A DNA stretch of 64,000 nt from Gordius sp. MW1 (taxonomy: Eukaryota > Nematomorpha > Gordioida > Gordea > Gordiidae), in assembly GCA_964036665.1 (NCBI GenBank), contig OZ038532.1, positions 1 through 64,000 on the forward strand, in the 5' to 3' direction. Below are positions 36,475 to 47,826 of the stretch, in pieces (the first letter of the stretch is position 1; each line of letters begins with the position of its first letter). Below the pieces are notes generated by a model that worked only from the letters and a program-made list of their open reading frames with translations, had not been told where the DNA came from and did not search any database. The position numbers were made by a program, and so were the translations under genes.

Positions 36475-38170
36475 AAGAGACGATTTTTGCATCACCATCT
36501 TATATCAGGATAATTTTTGGCGAGGGTGTAGGTCCCATTTATTAAATCTATTTTGGGCCAATACTTTTTAAATTATGGAGGTTTTAAGGGACGAAATCAC
36601 GTTCGCGAGCGTTTTATGGATTTAACTATTATTGACAATAAATGCGTTATTCACTCAAATTTGGTGAATTTTGTTCCTAAAAAATTCTCTATCAAAATAA
36701 TTTAAACCTCAAACATTTGCGGTCATTTTTACCCTTTAAATGAATGAAAAATTTCATTCCCCTAAAAACATTTATAGATGGTGGTATAAATTATCATTAG
36801 AACATATTATTATGTTTGTTTATTATCAAATTGCAAATTTCTAAAGAATATATGGTAAATATATAATATTGGACTAAAAATAAACCTAAATTTTCAGCTT
36901 TTTTTCTGCGCAACGGGCAATTATCAGAATTTATTAGCATATAGAAGAATAGATAAGTAAATAAAGGATTCATATAATAAGGCTCATCTATTTATTGGCC
37001 TTAACATAAAGATTAAACATAAATTTGTAATTTTTTCCTAACCCAATGGCAAATCCTATGCATGAAAGGTTAAAATCTAATTTTCCAGTCCAATTTCCTC
37101 TTGCAAAAACATTATCCAAGCTCATTTTAGACATTTTATATAAATTATTTTGGCCTAGTTTGTAAAGAATTTATGTGGAATGTTAAATAATTCTGAATAG
37201 CAATTATAATTTTAATCTAGAAGGAAAATAAAAAGTGATATAATGTAGAGACAGTGCACCTTCTATATAGGAAGTCCGCTATTGAATTAAAATTAATATT
37301 ATTGTCGATATGGAACGTGTGCTATCTATATCATTATTATTATTAATTTTAGTTTACTCTTCTATTCCCCCTCACTTCAGGCAAATACACTTAGAGCGCC
37401 AAGTCAGCGGTGGGCGGATAAGAGGGTAAGATAGGGGTAGGGTAATAAAATGTAGTTTAACCTTGGCATATAAAAATAACAATAATAATGATAAATATCA
37501 ATTTTTGTTAAACAAACTACGTCTCCACCCCTCAATCGATTACGTCACATGGGTAAGGAAAACGAATACCCCCACAAAGTATATAACTACATTATTGATT
37601 TTATTTAATAGATTGGGGAGGGAAACAAAATTAATTTAGTTGTAAATGAATTTTGGATGATTTTTCAAAATCCTCATTTCACCCACTCATAATAAATCAT
37701 ATCTAAACTTGTTAGGGGATAAAAACACAAATTGTAAAAGATATCATCTAACAAAATTTGCTTCTAGAGCATGACATTAGAAAAGCAACGTTGTTAGAGT
37801 TTCTTTATCGGGAGGGAAGAATTTTCGAAGCAAACCTCACTCTCACAAATTTTTTAAAATATTTGGACAGTTAATAAATAAATTGAAAATTGAAATATAT
37901 TATGTAAAATTGTAAGCATTATACTTATGCTATTAATAATAAAGTTATAAAAATATACTTACGTGAAATGATGTTAATGAAATATAATATATAAATTTAT
38001 ATTATTGCAGGACGAAGTTTGGAATATTTAGAAAATTTTGATGCCTGATAATAATAAAAAGTTAATTGTATAGCGGGGTTAGAAAGCGTATGGATGGACA
38101 AAAACGGGAAGATAAATTTTATTTTCCACACTGACTTTAAATCGAAATGTTCCTAGATGAAGAATTTAAA
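36475..38170. other. AT-rich stretch, nothing recognised
   Basis: 1.7 kb without supported ORFs, exons or element ends on either strand. Confidence 0.5.
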
Positions 38171-38174
38171 TTAT

Positions 38175-39718
38175 TTTTTAAACTTATAGACGTTTTTTGA
38201 TTATCAAATATTCAAGAATTTGTTCAAGTATCTTATGATGATTTTGGGAGGAGCATTTTGAAATTTTAGCCTTTACTTAAAAACAATTTGACCCATGGTC
38301 CTTTTTTCCATTGGTCAGTACGTAGAGACAGTCTATAAATACATACTAGTCAAAAAAAAAGGAAAAAAAAATCGATTTATACTTTGGCCAATGATCATTT
38401 TTTCAGCAGTCACGGACGGCCAAAAAGCCATATTATCAATGGTATTAACAAAAACAATATATTAATTTGAACCAAAAAAACGAAAAATTTTCGATTTATA
38501 CTTTGGCCAATGGTCATGTTTTTGATTGGCCAGTAGCCAGCGGACGGCCAAAAAGTCACATTATCAATGGTATTAACAAAAACAATATATTAATTTAATT
38601 TAAATAAAAATGAAAAATTTGCCCTCTCCGGGATTTGAACCCACACTAGTAGAGGCATAGGCTTTTGTAGGGGCAGCAGCCAGCGGACGACCAAAAAGTC
38701 ATATTATCAATGGTATTAACATAAACAATATATTAATTTAATTTAAATAAAAATAAAATTTTTGCCCTCTCCGGGATTTGAACCCACATTAGTAGAGGGA
38801 TAGGCTTTTGTAGGGGCAGCAGCCAGTGGACGACCAAAAAGTCATATTATCAATGGTATTAACATAAACAATATATTAATTTAATTTAAATAAAAATAAA
38901 AATTTTGCCCTCCTAGGCTTTTGTAGGGGCAGCAGCCAGCGGACGACCAAAAAGTCATATTATCAATAGTATTAACATAAACAATATATTAATTTAATTT
39001 AAATAAAAATAAAAATTTTGCCCTCTCCGGAATTCGAACCCACATTAGTAGAGGCATAGGCTTTTGTAGGGGCAACAGCCAGTGGACGACCAAAAAGTCA
39101 TATTATCAACGGTACTAACATAAAATTTGAAAAGAAAAATGAAAAAAAAATTCCGATTCACAATTTGGCCAATGGTCATTTTTTCCATTGGTCAGTAGTC
39201 AGGGCACGGTTAAAAAGTCATATTATCAAGGGTATTAACAAGAACGATATATTAATTTAATTTAAAAAATAAATAAAAATTTTGCCATCTCCGGGATTCG
39301 AACCCACATTAGTAGAGGCATAGGCTTTTGTAGGGGCACTGGTACCCACATCAGTAGAGGCATAGGTTTTGTAGGGGCACAAGGACCCATATCAGTAGAA
39401 GCATAGGCCCTTGTAGGGAAGGGCTTAGGGTAATTATCAATGTTAACCATTTCAAAATCGGAAAAAAATTTCAATTTATTTGGCCAATGGTCATTTTTTC
39501 ATTGGTCAGTAGCCAGCGGACGGTCAAAAATTCATATTATCAATGTTATTAACAAAAACAGTATATTAATTTAATTAAAAAAAAATTTCATCCTCTCCTG
39601 GGCTTGAACCCGAACCTCCAGGTCACAAAGCTGGGGCAAATAACTTGGTGGACACGGACAACGGATGGACGGACAACGGACACCAAAAAACGAGCCCATA
39701 AATTGCATAGCAATTAAT
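38175..39718 (+). mobile_element. F-family element, left arm of a palindrome
   Basis: Ends GAGCCCATAAATTGCATAGCAATTAA. It contains several ~115-145 bp units with CAGCGGACGACCAAAAAGTC (about 38675, 38816, 38931 and 39073), each preceded by a T-loop-like GGGATTTGAACCCAC segment. The hairpin end of the family is absent. About 110 bp of non-F sequence (38175-38285) on its left is also present, inverted, to the right of the right arm. Confidence 0.75.
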
Positions 39719-39798
39719 AAGGCATTTTCCGATACCTGGCCTCTGACCCTCGATGAAGATGAAGAGTAGTCACGCTTTTTATTTATTCATTGATCGTG

Positions 39799-40900
39799 TT
39801 AATTGCTATGCAATTTATGGGCTCGTTTTTTGGTGTCCGTTGTCCGTCCGTTGTCCGTCCGTCCACCAAGTTATTTGCCCCAGACTTCTTACCTGGAGGT
39901 TTGAGTTCAAGCCCAGGAGAGGACGAATTTTTTTTTAAATTAAATTAATATTTTGTTCTTGTTAATACCAATGATAATATGACTTTTTGACCAACCGCTG
40001 GCTCCTGACCAATGAAAAAAATGACCATTAGACAAATAAATCAAATTTTTTTCCGTTTTTGAATTGGTTAACATTGATAATTGCCCTATGCCCTCCCCTA
40101 CAAGAGCCTATGCCTCTACTGATATGGGTCCCTGTGCCCCTACAAAAGCATATGCCTCTACTGATGTGGGTTCGAATCCCGGCGAACGTTCTGAATTGTT
40201 AGTTTGAATCCCGGACAGGGCAAAATTTTTATTTTTTTTAAAATTAAATTAATATATTGTTCTTGTTAATACCATTGATAATATGACTTTTTGACCTTCC
40301 GCTGGCTACTGACCAATGAAAAAAAATGACCATTGGCCAAATTGTGAATCAAATTTTATTTTTTCGTTTTTGAATATTAGGTTAACATTGATAATTACCC
40401 TATGCCCTTTCCTACAAGGGCCTATGCCTCTACTGATATAGGTCCCTGTGCCCCTAAAAAACTCTATGCCTCTATTTTTTTTAAATTAAATATATATATT
40501 GTTCTTGTTAATACCATTGATAATATGACTTTTTGACCGTGCCCTGGCTACTGACCAATGGCAAAAATGACCATTGGCCAAAATGTAAATCTAAATTTTT
40601 TTTTCGTTTTTTTTGACTCGTATGTATTTGTAGACCGTCTCTTGGTACTGACCAATGGAAAAAAATGACCATTGGCCAAAATGTGATTCGAAAATTTTTT
40701 TTCGTTTTTTTTGACTCGTATGTATTTATAGACCGTCTCTTGGTACTGACCAATAAAAAAAATGACCATTGGCCAAATTGCTTTTAAGTAAAGGCTAAAA
40801 TTTCAAAATGCTACTCCCAAAATCATTATAAAATACTGAACCAAATTCTTGAATATTTGATGATCAAAAAATGCCTATTGCTGAAGTTTTTTAAATCAGT
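39799..40900 (-). mobile_element. F-family element, right arm of the palindrome
   Basis: Starts TTAATTGCTATGCAATTTAT and carries the GTCCGTCCGTTGTCCGTCCG segment, tRNA-like TTCAAGCCC and TTCGAATCCCGG motifs and several TGACCATTGGCCAAA units. The final 110 bp (40775-40890) are the inverse of 38190-38285, including GTAAAGGCTAAAATTTCAAA. ORFs at 40508-40769 follow the repeat units. Confidence 0.75.
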
Positions 40901-40975
40901 GGTTCTTAACCTTTTTATACACGCGGCCCCCCCCCCCCAAATATTTTATAATTTTTTGCGGCCACCCATTTTTTC
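40901..40975. mobile_element. hAT-Charlie-like terminus
   Basis: CAGTGGTTCTTAACCTTTTT followed by GCGGCCCCCC resembles the classic CAGTGGTTCTCAACC terminus of Charlie-type hAT elements. Only this end is present; it stops at the start of element L. Confidence 0.55.
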
Positions 40976-40978
40976 ATA

Positions 40979-41824
40979 ATCTTATATATAAAAATGAAAC
41001 TATGTATGTATGTATGTTTGTGTGTTTGTTTGATTGTGTTTGTTTGTATCTATGCCACCACCAAATTTGGAAAACTAACAGACCGATTTGGCTCAAAATT
41101 TCACAGTTTATTCCCCATACTCTGGAGCATGTTTTAAAATTTGTTTGAGCCAAATCGGTCCAGTAGTTTTTGAGGGGTCACGTTCTTTTGTTTTATACAT
41201 TTTGGCACTTAATAAAGACGTCCCTCAAAAACTACTAGACCGATTTGGCTCAAAATTTCATACTTTATTCCCCATACTTCGGAGCATGTTTTAAGATTTG
41301 TTCGAGCCAAATCGGTCCAGTAGTTTTCGAGGGGTCACGTTTTTTTATAAAAGATGCTTTTCCGTGTAAATTATATTATTGGATAAACTTATTTGGGTTA
41401 TATCTATACTGCGTTATGAATATTTTGTTTTTAGTCAATTATTCATAAAGTGTAAGTCGGATAAATTTTGTCTATTTTTACATTTTATGAAACTTACATA
41501 AACGATGAAAATAAATCCTTTATGCGCCCGCCATAAGCCAAATCGGTCCAGTAGTTTTTGAGGGACGTCTTTATTAAGTGTCAAAACGTATAAACCAACG
41601 TATAAAACAAAAAAACGTGACCCCTCGAAAACTACTGGACCGATTTGGGGTGGAGAGGAGGGATGGCGGGCGCATAAAGGATTTATTTTCATCGTTTATG
41701 TAAGTTTTAAAAAATGTAAAAAGTAGAACATATAGATATTAATTGGTAGTTTTTTTCTTATTTAAATTTTTTATTTTTTAAATATTTTTAATAGGGCAAA
41801 ACAACGTTTGCCGGGTCAGCTAGT
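40979..41824 (+). mobile_element. Helitron-like element L, copy 3
   Basis: Starts TCTTATATATAAAAATGAAAC followed by a short TATG/TTTG repeat. It has several copies of GACCGATTTGGCTCAAAATT and the inverse AAATCGGTCCAGTAGTTTT at both the left and right halves, and ends CAACGTTTGCCGGGTCAGCTAGTA. ORFs at 41088-41692 are by-products of these repeats. Confidence 0.78.
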
Positions 41825-41997
41825 AATTTATATTTGTTAAATTATCTATAATATATTGATTTTCTATTATTGTTTCATTTTATTATATAATAAACATAAA
41901 ACACAACTTTATTATTTCATTATCTATATAAATAACATAAAAACTTCTACCTATCAAAAAATTATTTTCATTATAAATAAAAGTTACACAGATTTTT

Positions 41998-42552
41998 TTA
42001 ATACCAGCAGGGTGTGAGTGGTTAAAGCGAACGGCTTGTAAACACCCGGAGAGGACAAATAATTTTTTCTTTTTTTAATTAAATTAATATTTTGTTCTTG
42101 TTAATACCATGGATAATATTACTTTTTGACCCTCCGCTGGCTACTGACCAATAAAAAAAATGACCATTGGCCAAATTGTGAATCGAATTTTTTTTTTCGT
42201 TTTTGAATTGGTTAACATTGATAATTACCCTAAGCCCTCCCCTACAAGGGCGTATGCCTCTACTCATATGGGTACCTGTGCCCCTACAAAGGCTTATGCC
42301 TCTACTGATGTGGGTTCGAATCCCGGAGAGGGCAAATTTTTTTTTAATTAAATGGAAAATTTGTATAAATAATTAACTAATCATTTTGCATTTAATACCC
42401 CCTATTGGCATTCTCGCCCCTTCCCACTTCTCGCCCATAAATTGCATAGCAAATATGTTACGTTTATACGGAGTATAGATGAGGTTCGTTCCCCCTTCCC
42501 TTCTCTCCTTCCCTTCCCCCCTCCCCCTTCCCACGAGGGCCGAAGGCCCGAG
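41998..42552 (-). mobile_element. F-family element, truncated copy with tRNA-like boxes
   Basis: Ends with the family hairpin (GAGGGCCGAAGGCCCGAG). It starts with GGTGTGAGTGGTTAAAGCGA (resembling an A box of Ser/Leu tRNAs) in place of the usual GTCC-rich start, and contains TGGGTTCGAATCCCGG (a B-box-like T-loop) near 42311. The two boxes are ~290 bp apart, too far for a tRNA gene. Confidence 0.65.
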
Positions 42553-42555
42553 TTT

Positions 42556-43356
42556 TTTATATTTTTTATATATATAGATTTTACCTAATAAAGATTTTTA
42601 ATTAAAAAAAAAGATATAAGAGTATATATCATGAGTATCATGTAATTGGGTAACTGAGATAACTTACAAGATTTAATCCAGGTAAGAAATCCAGTATATG
42701 GTATATGTGGCGCCAAAAGAACGCGAATTGCATAGTAAAAGAACTTTTATCAGTCTTCATAATTATCTAACCACCAGCTATGTCCAATTGTTCAGACACC
42801 TTAAGTTCAGACACCACAATAAGTTCAAGGCCCACAATAATATTCTATCCAATAAAAAAGTTTAATTCCACTTTCAAAATTTATATTATGATTCTCATTT
42901 TCCCAATTATTTAAGATAAATTGTACAAAAACGAATTATATCAATAATAATAGTGATCATAACTCAAATTTTAAAAATAACATATTTTTTATGGAGTGAC
43001 GATGATTAGCACGAACAGGAGGAGTAGGAGATGAATTTGCAATTATAAAAATAAAACTTTTTAAAATCAGCATATCGAATATGCTACAGTTAATATTTCT
43101 GGTGAATTTTGAAAAGGTCTCAGAAAGTGTAAAGGTATCTTGCACCTTTAGCAATACTCTTGATTATTTTATTGAAGGAAAAACTTTGAAAGTTTGTTAA
43201 TGTAATGTCTGAGGAGGTGTCTGACGACATGGGGATAGCTATTGATATTTAGTTTCAATTTGACAGGATTCACCTGATTTGTCTGACACTTTGCATTGTG
43301 CTTACTGCTTAGAGAGACCCGTGCAAGTGAATAATCCTGATTGTATAAGGAACAGG
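42556..43356. other. AT-rich stretch, nothing recognised
   Basis: A short frame near 43279 with three cysteines has neither a start codon nor the EB spacing, so it was not called an exon. Confidence 0.5.
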
Positions 43357-43364
43357 GCTCTGAG

Positions 43365-43544
43365 ACATGGGCGTAGCCAGGGGGGAAACAGGGAGGGGCG
43401 GCTGCCCCCCCCCTCTGAATCCGAAAATTTGTTGAAATTTATAAAAAAAAAAATATGGCATAACTTTCAAAAAATGATCATTTTGCCCCTCCAATCATTA
43501 TTGCCCCCCCCCTAATTCCCATTTCCCATGCTGGCTACGTTCAT
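43365..43544. mobile_element. 180-bp MITE with perfect 8-bp target-site duplication
   Basis: GCTCTGAG is found at 43357-43364 and again at 43545-43552. The element between starts ACATGGGCGTAGCCAGG and ends CTGGCTACGTTCAT, an inverted terminal pair. The 8-bp duplication points to hAT-type transposition. G- and C-runs inside make a by-product ORF. Confidence 0.88.
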
Positions 43545-43552
43545 GCTCTGAG

Positions 43553-43990
43553 GTATATATGACAGGTGGGTATAAAATTTGATTTAGTCAGCTTGGTCAT
43601 GATAACTGAGTGTGAGTACTATTCAGGATTTTCAGGTTATTTTTAAAATGATGTGATGTCGATATAACCTTCATTTTAAATAGGGGACGTTTGAGGATAT
43701 TGGCAATTATGTGAGAAGTCCGCAAGCCAGTAAATTAATAAATATTTAACAGATGTTGCTTACAGCTCGTCGTCCATACCCTATTATAAAAAGATTTTTC
43801 GTTCACTCCTATGATTTGTCACTGTGTAACTTTAGGCCAACCCAGTTTAATAAGGGGTCTCATTTAAATGCACAGTAAAAACTTCCATAAAGCTTAGTGA
43901 TTTGTGTTTAGTTTTTAATTCAATAGGTTAGAATTTTTAATTCTCAGTTTTTAAAAAAAATTTAGTTAAATATGCTCACTTTTTTTAAAT
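43553..43990. other. AT-rich stretch, nothing recognised
   Basis: No gene or repeat was supported. Confidence 0.5.
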
Positions 43991-43991
43991 T

Positions 43992-45720
43992 TTAATTGCT
44001 ATGCAATTTATGGGCTCGTTTTTTGGTTGTCCGTCTGTTGTCCGTCCGTCCGTTGTCCGTCCGTCCGTTGTCCGTCCGTCCGTCCGTTACCCTCCCTATC
44101 TATTTGCATTGGGTATATTAGGTTATCAATTTTTACAATTAATGCATATGAAAGAGGTGCCCCACCCCTCATCTCTATCTCCCTCGCTTTCGGGCAGGGT
44201 CGGGTTTCAATTGCTATGTTAAATTAATGCATAAGTATATCTATTCGTTTTTGAATTGGGTAGCATTGGTATTAATTGCTATAATTACCCTATGCCCTCC
44301 ACTACAAGGGCCTATGCCTCTACTGATATAGGTCCCTGTGCCCCTACAAAAGCCTATGCCTCTATTAATGTGGGTTCGAACCCCGGCGAACGTTCTGAAT
44401 TGCTGGTTCAATTTCCGGAGAGGGCAAAAAAAATTTTTATTTTTTAAATTAAATTAATATATTTTTCCTGTTACTACCATTGATAATATTACTTTTTGGC
44501 CGTCCGCTTGTTCTATTATTGTTTTATTTTATTATATAATAAACATAAATAAAAGTTGTTTACTTTTAATTGCTATGCAATTTAACTAGTTTTTGGGTTA
44601 GAATCCCGGAGTTTTTTTGACTCTTATGATTGTTCTTGTTACTATCATTGATAATAAGACTTTTTGGCCGTCCGCTAGCTGCGGACCAATGAAAAAAATG
44701 ACCATTGGCCAAAATGTAAATCCGAGTTTATTTTTTCGTTTTTTTGACTATTATGATTGTTCCTGTTACTACCATTGCTATCATGAATTTTTGGCCGTCC
44801 GCTGGCTCCTGACCGATGGAAAAAATGACCATTGGCCAAAATGTGAATCGAAATTATTTTTTTCGTTTTTTTTAACTTTTATGATTGTTCCTGTTCCTAC
44901 CATTGCTATTATGACTTTTTGGCCCTCCGCTGGCTACTGACCAATGGAATAAAATGACCATTGGCCAAAATGTGATCCAAAAATTTTTTTCCCGTTTTTT
45001 TTGACTATTATGAATTTATATCCACTTTTACCGTGTCCTGGCTGCTGACCAATGGAAAAAAATGACCATTGGCCAAAATGTGATTCGAAAATTTTTTTTT
45101 CGTTTTTTTTTACTCTTATGAATTTATATCCATTTTTACCGTGTGCTGGCTGCTGACCAATGGAAAAAAATGACCATTGGCCAAAGTGAGCATCAAATTT
45201 TTTTTCCCGTTTTTTTGGCTATCATTGACTTATAGAGTATCTGTTGGTACTGACCAATGGAGAAAAAATGACCATTCGCCAAATTTTTGATTTTTTTAAT
45301 TAAAAATTGTTCAAAATCAACAAAAAATTTCTCCCAACAATTCTGCAAATTCTTAACATTGTGATGTTTTATAATATAATGTTTGTTAGACCCATAATCA
45401 CTAAAGGCCGTAAAAACTAATGTAATACGCAACTAGATGCAAACACTAAATCTAACCATAACCCTTGCCTATATTACATTTTGCCTATATTACATTTTGC
45501 CTATAAATGGAAAATTTGTATAAATAATTAATTAATCATTAGGCATTTAATACCCCCCTATAGGCATTCTCGCCCCTTCCCACCTTTCTCGCCCATAAAT
45601 TGCATAGCAAATATGATACATTTATACGAAGTATAGATGAGTCGTCCCCCCTTCCCTTCCCTTCCCCCCTTCCCTTCCCCCCTTCCCTTCCCCCCTTCCC
45701 ACGAGGGCCGAAGGCCCGAT
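43992..45720 (-). mobile_element. F-family element, full copy (near-tandem pair, first)
   Basis: Starts TTAATTGCTATGCAATTTAT, then the GTCC-rich segment (44036-44085), CATCTCTATCTCCCTCGCTT, a TTCGAACCCCGG T-loop-like site near 44370, and about six TGACCATTGGCCAAA units (44697, 44826, 44955, 45063, 45170 and a variant near 45270). It then has a TAAACACT...TTGCCTATATTACATTTTGCC segment, a C/T-rich tract and the GAGGGCCGAAGGCCCGA hairpin. Short ORFs in the array are not genes. Confidence 0.82.
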
Positions 45721-45940
45721 TTTTTTGTTTTAAAAATCGTTTTGTTTAAATTAATAAGTTTTTCAACGAATATTCATTATTGTGTGACAAGTTAAATTTA
45801 ATGTTTTAAAGGCCTTTGAAGGCTTGTGTAAAAAATGGTAATTGAGATATGTAAACCTTTGAAAGCTCCATAATAAATGCACTTAATCATTGTAAGTTAT
45901 AAATTTAAATTTGTATATTAATATAAATTATGTTTATATT
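45721..45940. other. Spacer between two F copies
   Basis: 220 bp of AT-rich sequence without similarity to either F element. Confidence 0.6.
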
Positions 45941-47690
45941 TTAATTGCTATGCAATAGTTGGGCTCGTTTTTGGTTGTCCGTTGTCCGTCCGTTACCCTC
46001 CCTATCTATTTGCATTGGGTATATTTGGTTATCGATTTTTAAATTAATGCATGAGAAAGAGGTGCCCCACCCCTCATCTCTATTTCCCTCGCTGTGTTAT
46101 TTTTTAAATTAATGCATAAGAGGTGCCCCACCCCTCATCTCTATCTCCCTCGCTTTCGGGCGGGGTCGGGTTTTAATTGCTACGTTAAATTGATGCATAA
46201 GTATATCTATTCGTTTTTGAATTGGGTAACATTGATATTAATTGCTATAATTACCCTATGCCCTCCACTACAAGGGCCTATGCCTCTACTGATATGGGTC
46301 CCTGTGCCCCTACAAAAGCCTATGCCTCTATTAATGTGGGTTCGAACCCCGGCGAACGTTTCTGAATTGCTGGTTCGATTCCCGCTGAGGGCAAAATTTT
46401 TTTTTACTTTTTAAATTAAAATTATATTTTTCCTGTTACTACCATTGATAATATGACTTTTTGGCCGTCCGCTTGTTCTATTATTGTTTCATTTTATTAT
46501 ATAATAAACATAAATAAAAGTTGTTTACTTTTAATTGCTATGCAATTTAACTAGTTTTTGGGTTAGAATCCCGGAGTTTTTTTGACTCTTATGATTGTTC
46601 TTGTTACTATCATTGATAATAAGACTTTTTGGCCGTCCGCTGGCTGCTGACCAATGAAAAAATGACCATTGGCCAAAATGTGAATCCGAGTTTATTTTTT
46701 CGTTTTTTTTGACTATTATGATTGTTCCTGTTACTACCATTGCTATTATGACTTTTTGGCCGTCCGCTGGCTCCTGACCGAGGGAAAAAATGACCATTAG
46801 CCAAAATGTGAATCGAAATTATTTTTTTCGTCTTTTTTACTATTATGATTGCTCCTGTTCCTACCATTGCTATTATGACTTTTTGGCCGTCCGCTGGCTG
46901 CTGACCAATGGAATAAAATGACCCTTGGCCAAAATGTGATTCGAAAACTTTTTTTTCGTTTTTTTTGACTATTATGAATTTATATCTACTTTTACCGTGT
47001 CCTGGCTGCTGACCAATGGAAAAAAATGACCATTGGCCAAAATGTGATTCAAAAATTTTTTTTTCGTTTTTTTTACTCTTATGAATTTATATTCACTTTT
47101 TCGTGTGCTGGCTGCTGACCAATGGAAAAAATGACCATTGGCCAAAGTGAGCACCAAAATTTTTTCCACCGTTTTTTTGGCTATCATTGACTTATAGAGT
47201 ATCTGTTGGTACTGACCAATAGAGAAAAAATGACCATTGGCCAAATTTTTGATTTTTTTAATTAAAAATTGTTCAAATTCAACAAAAAATTTCTCCCAAC
47301 AATTCTGCAAATTCTTAACATTGTGATGTTTTAGAATATAATGTTTGTTAGACCCATAATCACTAAAGGCCATAAAAACTAATGTAATACGCAACTAGAT
47401 GCAAACACTAAATCTAACCCTAACCCTTGCCTATATTACATTTTGCCTATATTACATTTTGCCTATAAATGGAAAATTTGTATAAATAATTAATTAATCA
47501 TTAGGCATTTAATACCCCCCTTTAGGCATTCTCGCCCCTTCCCACCTTTCTCGCCCATAAATTGCATAGCAAATATGATACATTTATACGAAGTACAGAT
47601 GAGTCGTCCCCCCTTCCCTTCCCCTCTTTCCTTCCCTTCTCCCTCTTCCCTTCTCCCCTCTCCCTTCCCACGAGGGCCGAAGGCCCGAGT
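45941..47690 (-). mobile_element. F-family element, full copy (near-tandem pair, second)
   Basis: Same order of segments as 43992-45720 with very high similarity by eye. It includes a duplicated CTCATCTCTATYTCCCTCGC block (46075 and 46136), about six TGACCATTGGCCAAA units, and the closing hairpin GAGGGCCGAAGGCCCGAG. It contains TCTAACCCTAACCC near 47412, a two-unit telomere-like motif. No transposase was seen. Confidence 0.82.
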
Positions 47691-47826
47691 TTGTATCTAA
47701 GTTTCAATCTACTTATATTGTAAACCAACAAAATGGTGTTAAATTTTAGAAAAGTTGTTTTTTTGATTATCCTCTTTAAATAAAAAAAATGTAAGTGGGA
47801 AATATAAAACAATTGAGTGTTTGTTG

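Noticed and set aside
42005-42330. tRNA gene from A-box-like and B-box-like motifs
   Set aside because: The boxes are about 290 bp apart and no cloverleaf can be drawn. The T-loop-like motif recurs in all F copies and is part of the mobile element. The similar site at 39590-39650 has a broken anticodon stem.
43279-43370. A cysteine-bearing frame resembling another EB exon
   Set aside because: Spacing does not fit, there is no proper acceptor/donor pair in phase 1, and the frame runs into a MITE.
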